A stretch of DNA of 64,000 bases from Dimorphilus gyrociliatus (taxonomy: Eukaryota > Annelida > Polychaeta > Dinophilidae): contig CAJFCJ010000005.1 of NCBI GenBank assembly GCA_904063045.1, forward strand, positions 3,466,165 through 3,530,164. The letters are read 5' to 3'. Shown piece by piece: positions 48,390 to 59,335 of this stretch. Every line of letters begins with the position of its first letter. Position 1 is the first letter of the stretch. The translations under genes and the position numbers were made by a program. The notes beneath the pieces were generated by a model. That model did not search any database and was not told the origin of the DNA. It worked only from the letters and a program-made list of their open reading frames with translations.

Positions 48390-48899
48390 CGCTTTCTTCT
48401 TTAAACTGATCCGTTTTAATGTTATTGAAAAAGGTGATACACTTAACTATCGTTTTTTAGAAAATATTTTAAAGAATTACTAATTATGGCCTTGACCTGA
48501 TGGGAAAAGCAACGTGTTTTTCGGATTTTTGTTCAAATACTTTTGCACAATAAATGTTATTTTCTTAGAAATTCCAAGTAATATCTAGGATTTTTAAAGA
48601 AACTGGCGCGTTCCAATAACTTTCGGACTTTTCTTTTTTTTTTAATATAATACGAAAATACATTTACACCAACTTCCGCTTAGCTTAGCGGCAGCATTTG
48701 TATAATATGAGATTTCATATAATCCGGTAATTAATCATTTATATACAGAAAAGCTCATTTCATAATCTGATTACTATTATTTTAATGAGGAATTGTTGAT
48801 ACTCGAACTGTTGACCCAGAGATTAATGCATAAAATTGTATCTAGACTACAAATGTATTTTCGAACTAGAGAAAGTTTTTGCTTCTGCCAGCCTGCATT
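48390..48899. other. Intergenic between MMAB and BLCAP
   Basis: 510 bp on the 3' side of MMAB and upstream of BLCAP, with no coding exon. It must hold the BLCAP promoter unless that gene has a distant 5' exon. Confidence 0.5.
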
Positions 48900-49948
48900 T
48901 TATTTCTTTGTAACAGGTTTAATATAGACTTTTTCTTCATAATTTTGAGTAAAAGCTGCAAATCTTGCCGCAGTAAATAGAAAATCGCTTAATCTATTGA
49001 GAAATTTAACTGGTTCCATGTCCATCTCTCCAGCTTTCATAAGAGGAATACATCTATTTAAAAAAAGACAAAAGAATCATCACTTTTAGTAGAAATATAA
49101 AATAAACCTTCTTTCCGCTCTTCTACAAATTGTTCTAGTGATGTGTAGATGAGAACTACAAAGTCCTCCAGACTATTATAAGAAATAAAATTAAATGTAT
49201 AAAAGAACTATATGAAAAGTGAATGGCTATTCATACTGGCAAGATAAAATTCTTTAATGGAGGTAAAATGGTTGTCATTTCATCTATCCAATCTTCTAAT
49301 TCTTTTGTATGAATTTCAGAAAATTCTGTTCTTTCTAATCAGTAGAAGGCATTTTAATTAAATCTCTTAACTTATCGATGATTTATGCAACTTACTTAAG
49401 TGAGCCTCTCTAGCTGATGATTTAGGTGTCGCTATATTAGATCCAATATCTTGTAGGCAACACTGAATCTAAGAAATGTTTTTTTATAACTTTTATCATG
49501 ATATTTTAAACAAACAAAGAAAATCTAAATAATATAAAACTTACCTTATACAACCTTTCTAAATTTGGTAAATCAGCATTTTTCCATAATTCGGCTGAAT
49601 AACTATCTCAAACAGACAAAAATAAAAATAATCATTATTCATAGATTACAATGATTGAATAAGTTATCTCTTTTTTGTTACCCTATATGAGATGATAGTT
49701 CATCGTTCGAGCCAAGTGCTTCGAATACTTCATCATCTTTAGATCTACGTTCGCCAGTGAACGTAGATGACTGTCCCTTGTCACCAGTCTTTGTATAAAT
49801 TTTAAATCCGCTTCTATGATTACAAAAGTCATATTGAACGACGGTAAATCTTAATTGTGTCTAATAGTTACCCTGACATTTTCAGTGCTGGCTGCGTAAA
49901 TAAAGAACGAGTTGAAAATTGAAGCAAGGTCTTTGATACTCTTATCAT
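48900..49948 (-). CDS. MMAB: ATP:cob(I)alamin adenosyltransferase, mitochondrial (MMAB)
   Basis: Makes adenosylcobalamin from cob(I)alamin and ATP for methylmalonyl-CoA mutase in mitochondria. Seven exons: 49872-49948, 49682-49813, 49545-49602, 49396-49468, 49237-49334, 49108-49172, 48900-49053; phases fit and give 218 residues (human 250). The first 25 residues ([19 protein letters not shown]) form a basic, hydroxylated mitochondrial targeting peptide. ATP-binding motif [19 protein letters not shown], then [12 protein letters not shown]. The signature [11 protein letters not shown], followed by [10 protein letters not shown], carries the cobalamin/ATP-site arginines and asparagine. Lies 293 bp downstream of MRPS15 on the same strand. 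Confidence 0.94.
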
Positions 49949-50241
49949 TATTTTGTCCTCTCGTACTTACATGTAATAGTAGAGCCTTTCCTCAAGCATA
50001 TATTTCTACACAGAAACTTACCCAAAAAATAATTAATTTATTGAAAAGAATAGCACTGAGAATTAAATTATTTGAAAATATGTAATCTATTTTGGAAGCC
50101 GATAGATTCTCTTTGAAGATACGGCATCTTATTTATTTACTTATTAAAATAAGATTACAATTAATTTATTACTTAATAGATATTTTAGTAAATATCTAAG
50201 TAATGAAACAAATAAAAAAAAAAGATAAGCAAAACATAAAC

Positions 50242-51513
50242 TTAATATCCTGGAGAATTAGCTGGATATTTTTCAGCAACACCATATACTTCAAACTTTT
50301 TCTGTAGAACCATCCACCTTCTCGATACTTTTTTAACTGTTGGTGGTTTTTCCATACCTTCTAAATTAGCTAGAATTGTTGGAACATCTTTACCTTTCAT
50401 AGAAATACCAAGTTGGTTTAATCTTTTTTCAATATCCTTTAATTCAATTTCTTTTTCCTTTTCGAACTTTTCCCGTTCTTCCGCTAAAGCTTCCCTTAAT
50501 TCTTTTAATTTGCTCTCTTTAATATTATCAGCTTCTTGAAGTATTAATCTACGTTGCTGATCACGTTCAGATACTTTTATAAAACTTTCAGGAGTAATAG
50601 GAATATATTGAATTTTAAGTTCATTTAAAATCCAATTAAATTTCTCTTCGTCCATTTCTTTTAATAATCTAAGATACTTTTTCCTTTTCGCTATTCTATT
50701 ATGAAGGATAGTTTTACTTCTTTTATCTTTCTTTATATTGAGGCAATGTTTAGCGTGATTTCTTATTTCAACAGTTAATTTAGCAACTGAAATAAACGAA
50801 AGGAGAGAAAATAATTGAATTTGTACATTTCTATAGCTATAGCTTACTCATATATTCGTATGATTGAACGTCTACGGGATGTTCTCTTATCTGCGATACA
50901 AAGTCATGCATCCATTTGGAGAATCGATCATGCTGTTTGATTTAAAAGAGTTTTTTTTTTATCAATACGACATAATATTTGAATATATTTAATTGAATTT
51001 CATACATTATCAGCTAAGTCCAAGCTAAATAGTTTTCGTACGGTATCATTAACTCCTTCCATGTTTTCAATAAATTCAAAGCCCAACTTGGGAGTATTCG
51101 GCTTATATTCTGGCAAAGTTCTAAAGATATCACCTGCAGATAATATCAATTTATTTGATTTTACGTTACGTAAATTAAAATGTATTTACCTGCATCTGTT
51201 ATACTGTTTCCTTTGGAGAAGATAGGATTTGTGGGTGGTTGGGTTGCATTTCTCCATTTTTGTAATCTTTTGCGGAAATTTCTACGATTTTCAATATTAA
51301 ATGGTCCTGTTCAAGGGATATTGAAAGATCAGATATATTATTATAACATTTTACTGAGTTTCTTTAGCGAACACTTTAAATAATCTTACCGATGAAATGA
51401 TCAGAATCTAATGACATTGCTGTTCCAGGTCGGAGAACAGTATCTCTTAGTGTGTTGTTTTGCTTAAAAGCTTTATTGGAAAATCTTAAAATTGCTCTAG
51501 ATGTTGAAAGCAT
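50242..51513 (-). CDS. MRPS15: Mitochondrial small-subunit ribosomal protein uS15m
   Basis: Component of the 28S mitochondrial ribosomal subunit that binds the three-way junction of the small rRNA. Five exons: 51390-51513, 51190-51306, 51006-51133, 50848-50932, 50242-50786, 332 residues (human 257). The N-terminus (MLSTSRAILRFSNKAF) is a plausible mitochondrial leader. The S15 core is EIRNHAKHCLNIKKDKRSKT followed by LHNRIAKRKKYLRLLK. Beyond the core there is a long helical, charged C-terminal extension (about residues 215-300) ending in a tyrosine-proline tail, longer than in mammals. Call rests on the S15 helix-turn core. Confidence 0.87.
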
Positions 51514-52156
51514 TCTTAGACGGTTATATATAATATATAATCCAAGTTTCAATATACTGTCCGTCCAACGTGACTTCTACGGACTCTGTTCAATTCGTGA
51601 TGGGTTAGAATAGAATTCGATTGTAATTTGCGCGGGAAATTCAATTTTTTCTTTTCAAATTTAATATTGACTGTTTACTTAGAATTTATCGTAGGAAAAT
51701 TATTTCATTAAAAATTATTGAATAAATTAAGTAATTATTTAAATGAAGTTCTAATTTATCTTGAAGTTATGCTGTACCGAATGTAGTTCAAAGATTCCAG
51801 GTCTCTTATTAGCATATATATAGATGTATTTATCAGGATTGATGATTAAAAGAGTACTTGAAGATTTTCTTGTTTATGATAAATAATTAATTGGACAATA
51901 GCTTATGGATTTCAAAAGGAAAGGAAGAAATCTAACAATTCCCAGAAGATATTACTTTAAATATTTTAGTAGAAATTAAAGAACTAAAATCTAATTGATA
52001 GTTTCATATTCTTCAAAAGAGTATGAAAATTTCATAGATAAACATTGAACATATTATTATTAGATTATATTTTTCGTCTTATTCTCCTAGAAACTCACTC
52101 ATTTATGTAAATATTATGAATAATACTATGTAGTTGTCAAGTTTATTTCCTCTTTC
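51514..52156. other. Intergenic, no gene seen
   Basis: 643 bp between the unknown acidic protein and MRPS15, both on the minus strand. AT-rich with no coding exon. Confidence 0.5.
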
Positions 52157-52915
52157 TTACTTTTCTTTTTCTTCATTCTTACCGTCTGCACTTCCTTCAC
52201 AGACATCATAATCATTATCATCATCACCATCATCAACATCATTAGCATGATCATCAGCAAGTTGTTGCTCTTCTTTTTCTTCCTCTTTTTCTCCTCTCTC
52301 CTTTTCCTCTTCTACGGCTGTTAAGATTCTTGATACAGTAAATTTTCGTTTTTTTCTGACAAAGCGATCTAGCTTAAATTTTCCTTTGAGAATATCAAAG
52401 TTTGCTAGTTTTATTTCACAAGATATATTCTCTTGTTCTAAAATTCTTGGCTTTTTCTTTATACTTTCCAATTGATTTGTTTTTGAAAATGTCAAGTTGG
52501 TCATAAAATTCGTTTCCTCCATAATTTTTTGTTCTTCCGGTGTTAATATTTTCTTTTCAATCAATTCTCCACCTTTCATTTTATAAAGTTTTACACGAGT
52601 TGTTTCGGGAGCTTTCTTAAATTTTTCAAATACTGGCCACGAAGTTCTCAAAGTTGCCGTAGAAGTAGTAGATTGCGAAGTATCCACTTTTGTCTCTCTA
52701 CTCTCTTTCATTCTTAAAAGTGCTTCAGTGTGATAGTAATTATGAATGTCTAAATTCAATCTGGCAACAGCCTTTGCACATTGAGAGTTCAAGTGCTCAA
52801 TAGTAGTCTTTAAATGATCTTCATGAACCCTATTCTTTCTATGAGCGTTCAACATTCTCTCATTGTGCGCCGTTAGAATATCCTTCTTCCTAGTTCTCTT
52901 CGGAAATTTTTCCAT
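52157..52915 (-). CDS. Uncharacterised charged protein with acidic tail
   Basis: Single-exon frame of 252 residues, family not recognised. The N-terminal half is basic (MEKFPKRTRKKDILTAHNER) and helical, with NSQCAKAVARLNLDIHNYYH. The middle has KLYKMKGGELIEKK. From about residue 205 it becomes a run of glutamate, lysine and aspartate (KEEEKEEQQ, DDGDDDNDYD). No signal peptide or membrane segment. The coherent composition and the clean ATG make it a credible gene. The acidic tail suggests chromatin or microtubule binding, but that is a guess. Upstream of MRPS15 on the same strand. Confidence 0.65.
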   Translation of the reverse strand: MEKFPKRTRKKDILTAHNERMLNAHRKNRVHEDHLKTTIEHLNSQCAKAVARLNLDIHNYYHTEALLRMKESRETKVDTSQSTTSTATLRTSWPVFEKFKKAPETTRVKLYKMKGGELIEKKILTPEEQKIMEETNFMTNLTFSKTNQLESIKKKPRILEQENISCEIKLANFDILKGKFKLDRFVRKKRKFTVSRILTAVEEEKERGEKEEEKEEQQLADDHANDVDDGDDDNDYDVCEGSADGKNEEKEK

Positions 52916-53422
52916 TTTATACTCTATTAAGTAAAGATTTATTTTTTCACACCGTCTTTCCTTTCATCTTTTCTTTACAAGAATGAAGGATAAAAGAAAA
53001 CCTCTTCAATTTTTCAAACGCATCCCTGTGTTGTCTTGGAGATTTAGGCCTTTAGCACACGCGATGGAAAATTCACCGTCTGATTTATTAAATTATTCAA
53101 AAAGCGTTCAACTGTTTGACAAAAAGAGTGCGATTGAATTTAATTAATTACCTGATGACTTTTCCAATAGGTCTTTTACCTTCATTGTAAATGAATAATA
53201 AAATGTTTCTATTGATAATATCTTCAAAAAATAATTATTGTGTAATAAACAAATATTTAATAAATTGTAGGAATTACAGGTTTATTAAAAATCATAATTT
53301 ATATTATAGACAGGTTTCAAAATACAATTCATTACTCGTGAAACGAAACAACAATCTAGCCAATACACAGTATTGGTTTCGAAAGTAAACAAAGTGAATT
53401 TTTCTCTATAGATAAAAGGTGT
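52916..53422. other. Intergenic, no gene seen
   Basis: 507 bp between the CARD gene and the acidic-protein gene, same strand. AT-rich; no coding exon found. Confidence 0.5.
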
Positions 53423-53870
53423 TCATGATTCTTCTTTTTCATTTTCTTCCTCTACTTCAATTAATGAATGACGTAATTTTAGAGCTATTTCATCTTGATC
53501 CGTATCGGTTAAGGATTGCATTAATATTTCCCATGCATTGTTATCTGTCTTTGTAATACATTCTAAAAATTTGGAGTTTCTCTCTTCTTTGCTGGCCGCT
53601 GTCTAGAAAGAACATTTTGTTTAGGAATGTAGAAAGGGAAACGGAGAGAACGAAGAGGAAGTAAAGAAAGAATAAATTGCAATAAATTGTTTAATAATTA
53701 AGTAGAAAATTGAAAAAAAAACGACTCACCTGTACCATAATAATGGCAATCCAGCTTGACTGTATAATTCCAGTATCTCTAAATTTAACTAGGAAATCTG
53801 TACTCAATTCTAAATTTTTTACTAGGTATGAATTTAAGTTTTGTAAGGCTTTTCGATAATTTTCATCCAT
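53423..53870 (-). CDS. Small CARD-only protein
   Basis: Two exons, 53730-53870 and 53423-53602, joined in phase 0, 106 residues. The whole protein has the length and pattern of a death-fold CARD: helix 1-2 NSYLVKNLELSTDFLVKFRD, then TGIIQ, a central TAASKEERNSKFLECI (compare the NR..K...LL.IL block of CARDs), and C-terminal WEILMQSLTDTDQDEIALKL, then an acidic tail. CARD-only proteins usually act as adaptors or decoys in caspase or innate-immune complexes. A TTATAG acceptor lies ten bases upstream of the ATG, so a 5' UTR or coding exon may exist further up. The fold is inferred from pattern, not measured. Confidence 0.65.
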
Positions 53871-55017
53871 TGCAGCTACCTATAAAACATACAGACGACA
53901 GGGTCACTAAATCTTTAAGTATTTTAACACGTGGAACACTAGTTTACACTGTTTATTTCTTTATTATATATATCTTATTACTAGAATAGTGCTGGTTATT
54001 ATGACCAAATTAATCGATAATGGGAATTTTCTCCTCAAATACCTAACCTTTAATGTGACTGGATATTATCACTCACGTGATCATGACTAATAAGGGTTAT
54101 TTGATGTATTTTTTGCAAAAGATACATATTTTCCATAAATTGTGAAATCAAGTATTTTATTTTCTAAATAAAGTAAACTTTTTTGCCAAATTTCGTAATT
54201 CATTAGCACATGAATCCAATATGGTTTTTATTACATAGTTTCCAATTTAACTACACAATACTATATAATTCCCTTAAATAATATTCAATTAGAGATTATT
54301 GTTAGGCTTTTTGCAGGTAGTTATATATTTTCTATTCAATTGATAGGTTTTTTTTATGTACTAAGATGGTTAAATAGCATTATAAGTTTCCTCTTTTTAA
54401 CAACACTATTTGAGCTACTATGTGAAAAAGATGGAGTGACAGTCAGAGTGAAAGAGAGTGAGAGAGAGGAGGAAAGTTGAAAAAAGTACAACTCTGCATA
54501 TTAAAGGACGTCAAGGAATTTTGGTTATTTACTCGATTATTTAAATATTTACAATTTCTTTTCATTTCACCAATGTAATTTATATACAGCAAGTTTAAAT
54601 ACAAAGAAAAAGAAAAAAAACGAGAGTATTTTACCTTTTTGCACAAGAATTGGCCGAATAGATAATAACAATATATATGGAACAACTATAACTAGTTGAA
54701 ACACATTTTACATATACAAGTTGTATTATTGATCAAATATAGCGCAAGTCTTTAAAAGAAACCAGCCTATTAAAGAGGTAAGTGTTCTATTTTTTTTTAA
54801 AATTAAAAAAATAACTTTGCACTAAATAACTTCTTATAAGGATATTAATAATAATTAAATACCTGAAGGAAAAAGAAAGCGTTAAAATCTTTTAAACAAG
54901 ATTGTGTATGTCTTGATGTATGTAGTACAGCGCGACTAATAAAAAAGTGACATCTATATCGTCAATAGCAACCATAACGCTGTTCCAATACATACACCGA
55001 GTAAGAGAGTTTAAAAA
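53871..55017. promoter_or_regulatory. Divergent intergenic region, CARD (-) / CFAP210 (+)
   Basis: 1.15 kb with both promoters. TCACGTGA (palindromic E-box) is at 54073-54080, and a GA-rich stretch is at 54426-54480. No gene seen; short frames lack support. Confidence 0.45.
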
Positions 55018-56967
55018 ATGGCTAGAATAATGCATGGCAGGCGAAAAGGATCTGGTAAAAGTATGTAATAATAATAATATATCAAGATTCTTTAAAGATA
55101 GCACTATTATTCATTATATTTTAACTCTTTTAAGTGGGAGAAATCAATGTTGATGATCTACCAGAAAAATTACGATCTAATGATAAAAGTTTAACTATAA
55201 ATGGCCAACAATCAATGGATCCAAGGAATGTATGTATTTTAACCAAAGATGATATGGACAGAATCTACCGTCAGCTAAACAAGAAGAAGGAAGAGGAAGA
55301 GAAGAGACGCTTAGCATTTCAAGAACGTGAAAGATTAAGAGAAAAATCTAGGAAGCAAGTAGCACAGTGGGATAATACAGTCCTTGTAAGTTAACTATTA
55401 ATTTTACTTGTTTTGGAAGAAATTATACATATTTTTTAAAAGGGACTTCGTCAAAAGAAACTAGAAACTCGTCGCCTAAGAGAAGAAAAAATGGAAGAGG
55501 AACGTAAAGCAATTGATATTGAAGAAGAGAAATTTCAATGCCAAAGGCGAAAAGAGATTATCGAAAAAGCAAAAACTCAACAATATTATCAAACTGATCG
55601 GGTGAAGAACTTTCACAGTGCACTTTTATTGTCCGAAGTTCTTAAGGAGCGTGATGCTCAGCTAGAATTAAAGAAACTAAAAGAAAAAGCTGCTGAGGGG
55701 GCCGATAATGAATGGCTTGACTATGAAAGAAAACAACTAGAAGATGCAATCTTGAAAGAACAAAGGGAAGCCAGAGAAAGAATTGAAAAAAATCATGAAA
55801 ATGCCAAGTACGTCTTGAGACAAATCAATCACCATAAGTCAAGATCAGATAAATTTTTGGAAGATGACAAAATCGAAGGAGAAGAACTTAGAAGATTGGC
55901 TGCTCACTATAATTTAGAAAAAAAGAGACTGGAAGAGATTCGCCAGGATGAGTCTAAGCAACTTATGATTGATAATAAAAGACAGATAGCCGACACAAAG
56001 AGAATGAATGAGATAAAAGCAGCTCAGGAAGAAGACGAAGACGAAGAATGTAGAATATTTGCAGCCGCGAAACGTAAAATGATGAAAATGAGAGCGGATA
56101 AGGAAAAAGAGATATTCAATGATAAACAGGTAACAGTTTGAAACTATTCCTTCTTTTGGTATCTAATAGATTTTATTTTCGAATTTTAGGATAAATTAAA
56201 TAGAATCAGAGAGAAATTATACGCCCAAATGCAAGAACAAGTCCGTGATGAGGACGAGCGGCTACACAAAGCTGAAGCTGAGGCTGAAGAGAAGAGAGCG
56301 AGAGAGGAGAGACTAAAGGAAGAGAGAATTAGAAAAGCACACCAAGAAGCCAGAGATCACATGGTCGCAACAATGAAAAAGAATGAAAATCTAAAGAAAT
56401 TAGATAAAATTGAAGAACTAAAGAGACTTCAGGCTCAAAAAGAAGCTGATGCTGTATTCGAAAGAGCAGAAAACGAAAAACGTCAAAGACGTTTCGATGG
56501 TGTAAAAGAAAGGAAGAACTATAACTTGAAACAATTCGATGATAGAAAACAATTGGGAATTAACTCTAGAAGGAAACAATTAGAACTAGAAAAGAAGAAT
56601 GAAGAATTGTTGAATTTGGAAGAAGATCAATTTAACGAGTACGCTAAGAAGGTCATAGAACACTGTGAGAAGAACGGACGGAATACTTATCCACTAAAAA
56701 AGGCAGCTAATCAAGGTATTGGAGGAGGTTTAGGGCCAGTTCTGCCTGGTAAGGGCACGAAGCAAAATTATCTGGTAAGTTTTTAGAGATTTTCTTTTAA
56801 GCACTATATTTTATTATTATAAATTCTAATGACTTTAACTGACCATACAGACTAGTGATCAAGCCTGTCTTCAAATGCCAAGTTACCAAGGGGAGTCAAC
56901 TGAAGACACAAAACAGACAATAACAAACAACGAAGGAACAAATAAGAGATTGGGTTTCGTCTGGTAG
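55018..56967 (+). CDS. CFAP210: Cilia- and flagella-associated protein 210 (CCDC173)
   Basis: Microtubule inner protein of axonemal doublets. Five exons: 55018-55054, 55135-55385, 55443-56129, 56190-56774, 56851-56967, open frame of 558 residues (human about 550). Nearly all coiled coil. Diagnostic blocks: QQYYQTDRVKNFHSALLLSE with EVLKERDAQLE, EEERKAIDIEEEKFQ, EEDEDEECRIFAAAKRKM, EEDQFNEYAKKVIEH, GRNTYPL, and the end RLGFVW (compare NLGFTW). The first exon encodes only 12 residues, so the start is less certain than the rest. Confidence 0.93.
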
Positions 56968-57697
56968 GAACAGAAATAATTATTACAACATCTACTCTCT
57001 ACAGTATTTTTAACAATGTACTAGATAAAAATCTTCTATGAATATTCAAGTAAAAATTTGCATATATGAATGTTAAATTATGTAATGAAAAAATTTTAAT
57101 ATAAAATTAAAAGAATAAAGAAAATATTATCTGTAAAAAGTTCACTAAGTGTATTGAAGATTAGCAAAACTAGTTTATTAGAATGCCAAATATATCTTTG
57201 TAAAGATAAATAGCATTCTTTACAGTAAAAAAATACGATTGAATCGAAAAACTAAAATAGATACATGAGCACATCAATTAATATGTTAATTAAGATTTTG
57301 TATTTAAAAATAGCAGATAATTGGTAATAAATTACAGGTCTTACCTTAAAATTTACTTTAATTTCTTGGAGACACAACAGAAAAGGAGTAGTTACCCTCT
57401 CTTTAACATTGATATTTTAAGACCGTTTCTTTTCAAGAAGTACTGTTTCATTTATATATACTGTATATATATATATATATACAGTATATATGAAAAAAGA
57501 CGTATTAAGTTTCGTAAAATGAAAATGAAGGGAAAGAAATATTTTAATTAGAGGATACACAAGTATATTTTCCTGTAAGCTAGCCGAGTTCAAGGAGGCG
57601 CCATCTCGATATTCAGTTGAAAGATTTTACATTATTTCTCTAAAACTCAACACGAGAGGGACATTGTTTGGCATTGAAATAGTAAACTTATCGAAGT
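56968..57697. other. Intergenic, with poly(A) signal and AT microsatellite
   Basis: Contains the CFAP210 3' end (AATAAAG near 57114) and an AT microsatellite at 57455-57490 flanked by inverted ACTGTATATA/ACAGTATATA. Upstream of the GPCR, GGCGCCATCT at about 57597 matches a YY1-like motif. No coding exon. Confidence 0.55.
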
Positions 57698-58756
57698 ATG
57701 TTTGAATTGAATACTACATTTATTTCGATTCCCTTAAATGAAACTTCTAATAGAGATTTAAAGAAAAAGGATGTTTGTGAAATATGGTTGTTTATCCTAT
57801 CCGGTTGCCTCATGAGTCTTTTATGTATTTCTGGTATAATAACTAATGTTCTAGCTATATTCATATGGTCTGGGGAAAGAACAAAAACAGCAACTACTGT
57901 TGCAGTGATATCATTGGAAATTGTTGATACTGTTTACCTAATGCAATGGATGATAGCCCTTTCAATAAGGGATTTCTTTCAGGTTGTCAATCATAGTTTT
58001 TACGTGACGTTTACAAAAATATCTTACGGTTTTGCATGTTATGGACTAGGATTTTGGACAGCAATTTCGATATCATCCGCTTGGCATATAGTATATCTTA
58101 CTATCGAAAGGTATATGGCTATTTGTCATCCAGTTCATAAGAAAATGTTTACCATTAAAAACACTAAAATCGTATGTATTTCGATAACGATTTTGTCTAA
58201 TCTATATACGATTCCAAGATATTTTGAATATCAACTTATCCGATTGCCTAATGGTATTTATACACTAACCGAAAAATCATTAGGAAAAAGCAAAACCTAT
58301 GGTATTGCCATTAGATTTATATTGCATAATATAACAAACAACTACGCACCTTTAATAATTGTTTTTACACTTTCCATTATAACTGTCAAGACTATAAAGC
58401 AGAAGACGGAATTGAATAAATCAGTCTTTACCTCTAATGTAAGGCAAATAACATCTTCCTTAATGGCCGTAAATGTTGTTCTAGTTATATCATATTTCGC
58501 AGAAAGTATCAGGGCTATTGCTGCCCATGCGAATATTATTAGTGCTCTTACATGTGGACATCATTGGTGGTACTTTTCACTAGTGACATTTGAATTAAAA
58601 ACCCTCAATTCTTCAATAAATTTTTATCTTTTCGCTGTATTTAATACAAGATTTCGAAGACGTCTACAAAAGATCTTCAGATCGAATAAAGTCGATATAA
58701 AAACTGGACAGAACAGCCACACCCAATCCATTCAAAATAATTCTACTATTGCTTAG
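57698..58756 (+). CDS. Class A orphan G-protein-coupled receptor, intronless
   Basis: 352 residues, seven hydrophobic segments (about residues 28-58, 66-90, 117-135, 153-172, 205-232, 248-270, 285-312). NTT and NETS glycosylation sites in the N-terminus; GIITNVLA (Asn1.50) in TM1; LEIVD (Asp2.50 equivalent) in TM2; IERYMAICHP at the end of TM3 (ERY for DRY); LNSSINFYLF in TM7 for NPxxY. TM6 lacks the CWxP motif. The second extracellular loop has no cysteine, so the usual TM3-loop disulfide cannot form. Overall shape recalls invertebrate peptide (FMRFamide-type) receptors. Ligand unknown. AATAAA near 58838. Confidence 0.82.
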   Translation: MFELNTTFISIPLNETSNRDLKKKDVCEIWLFILSGCLMSLLCISGIITNVLAIFIWSGERTKTATTVAVISLEIVDTVYLMQWMIALSIRDFFQVVNHSFYVTFTKISYGFACYGLGFWTAISISSAWHIVYLTIERYMAICHPVHKKMFTIKNTKIVCISITILSNLYTIPRYFEYQLIRLPNGIYTLTEKSLGKSKTYGIAIRFILHNITNNYAPLIIVFTLSIITVKTIKQKTELNKSVFTSNVRQITSSLMAVNVVLVISYFAESIRAIAAHANIISALTCGHHWWYFSLVTFELKTLNSSINFYLFAVFNTRFRRRLQKIFRSNKVDIKTGQNSHTQSIQNNSTIA

Positions 58757-59335
58757 AAATTGTCATAAAACATACTTGTTGTTCTTACCGGATTTTATAA
58801 TATTATTTAATTCAATGCTAAGCAAGTCATTCTATATTAAATAAAGTTTATTTTACGATAATGGTAAAACGAAAACATAAAACATGACTATTATAAAGGG
58901 AAAAAAATCTGTGGACGGTGTTTGTAAAAGTAAATTATATACCATGCTGTTTTTCCTTATTCGTTTTTGTTAGCTAAGAAACTGGTACACAAAGAAAGGA
59001 AAAGAGCAGGGAACAAATCACAGTATGCTAAATTGGACAATAAAAATGTATAGACATATTATATAATACTTGTAATCATTTGGTCGTTAAATATTATATA
59101 CTTTAGATGTTTTTGATAAGATATATTTACATAATATAAATAGATATACATTAAATATACATATATATATAAATATATATATGAAAATATATCTTTGAAC
59201 TCTTTAAAGCGTTTTCAATAAACTATATTTTATCCTTTTGAAAAAAATTAAGTAAAAAGAAATTTCGATTAAGATAATATTCTCTCTCCTCCATAAAGTA
59301 TGAAGGAGGAGAGAGAATTGTGGAAAAAAAATGCT
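58757..59335. other. 3' region between convergent GPCR and NEK1
   Basis: AT-rich DNA with an AT microsatellite at 59155-59190 and the hairpin at 59279-59318. It presumably holds both 3' UTRs. Confidence 0.6.
59279..59318. repeat. Perfect 14-bp inverted repeat in the NEK1 3' UTR
   Basis: ATTCTCTCTCCTCC at 59279-59292 pairs exactly with GGAGGAGAGAGAAT at 59305-59318, loop 12 bases. It lies 18 bases beyond the NEK1 stop, inside its probable 3' UTR. Confidence 0.85.

Noticed and set aside
48660-48720. CGCTTAGCTTAGCGGCAGC segment resembling a tRNA box A or short hairpin
   Set aside because: No B box or cloverleaf can be drawn around it.
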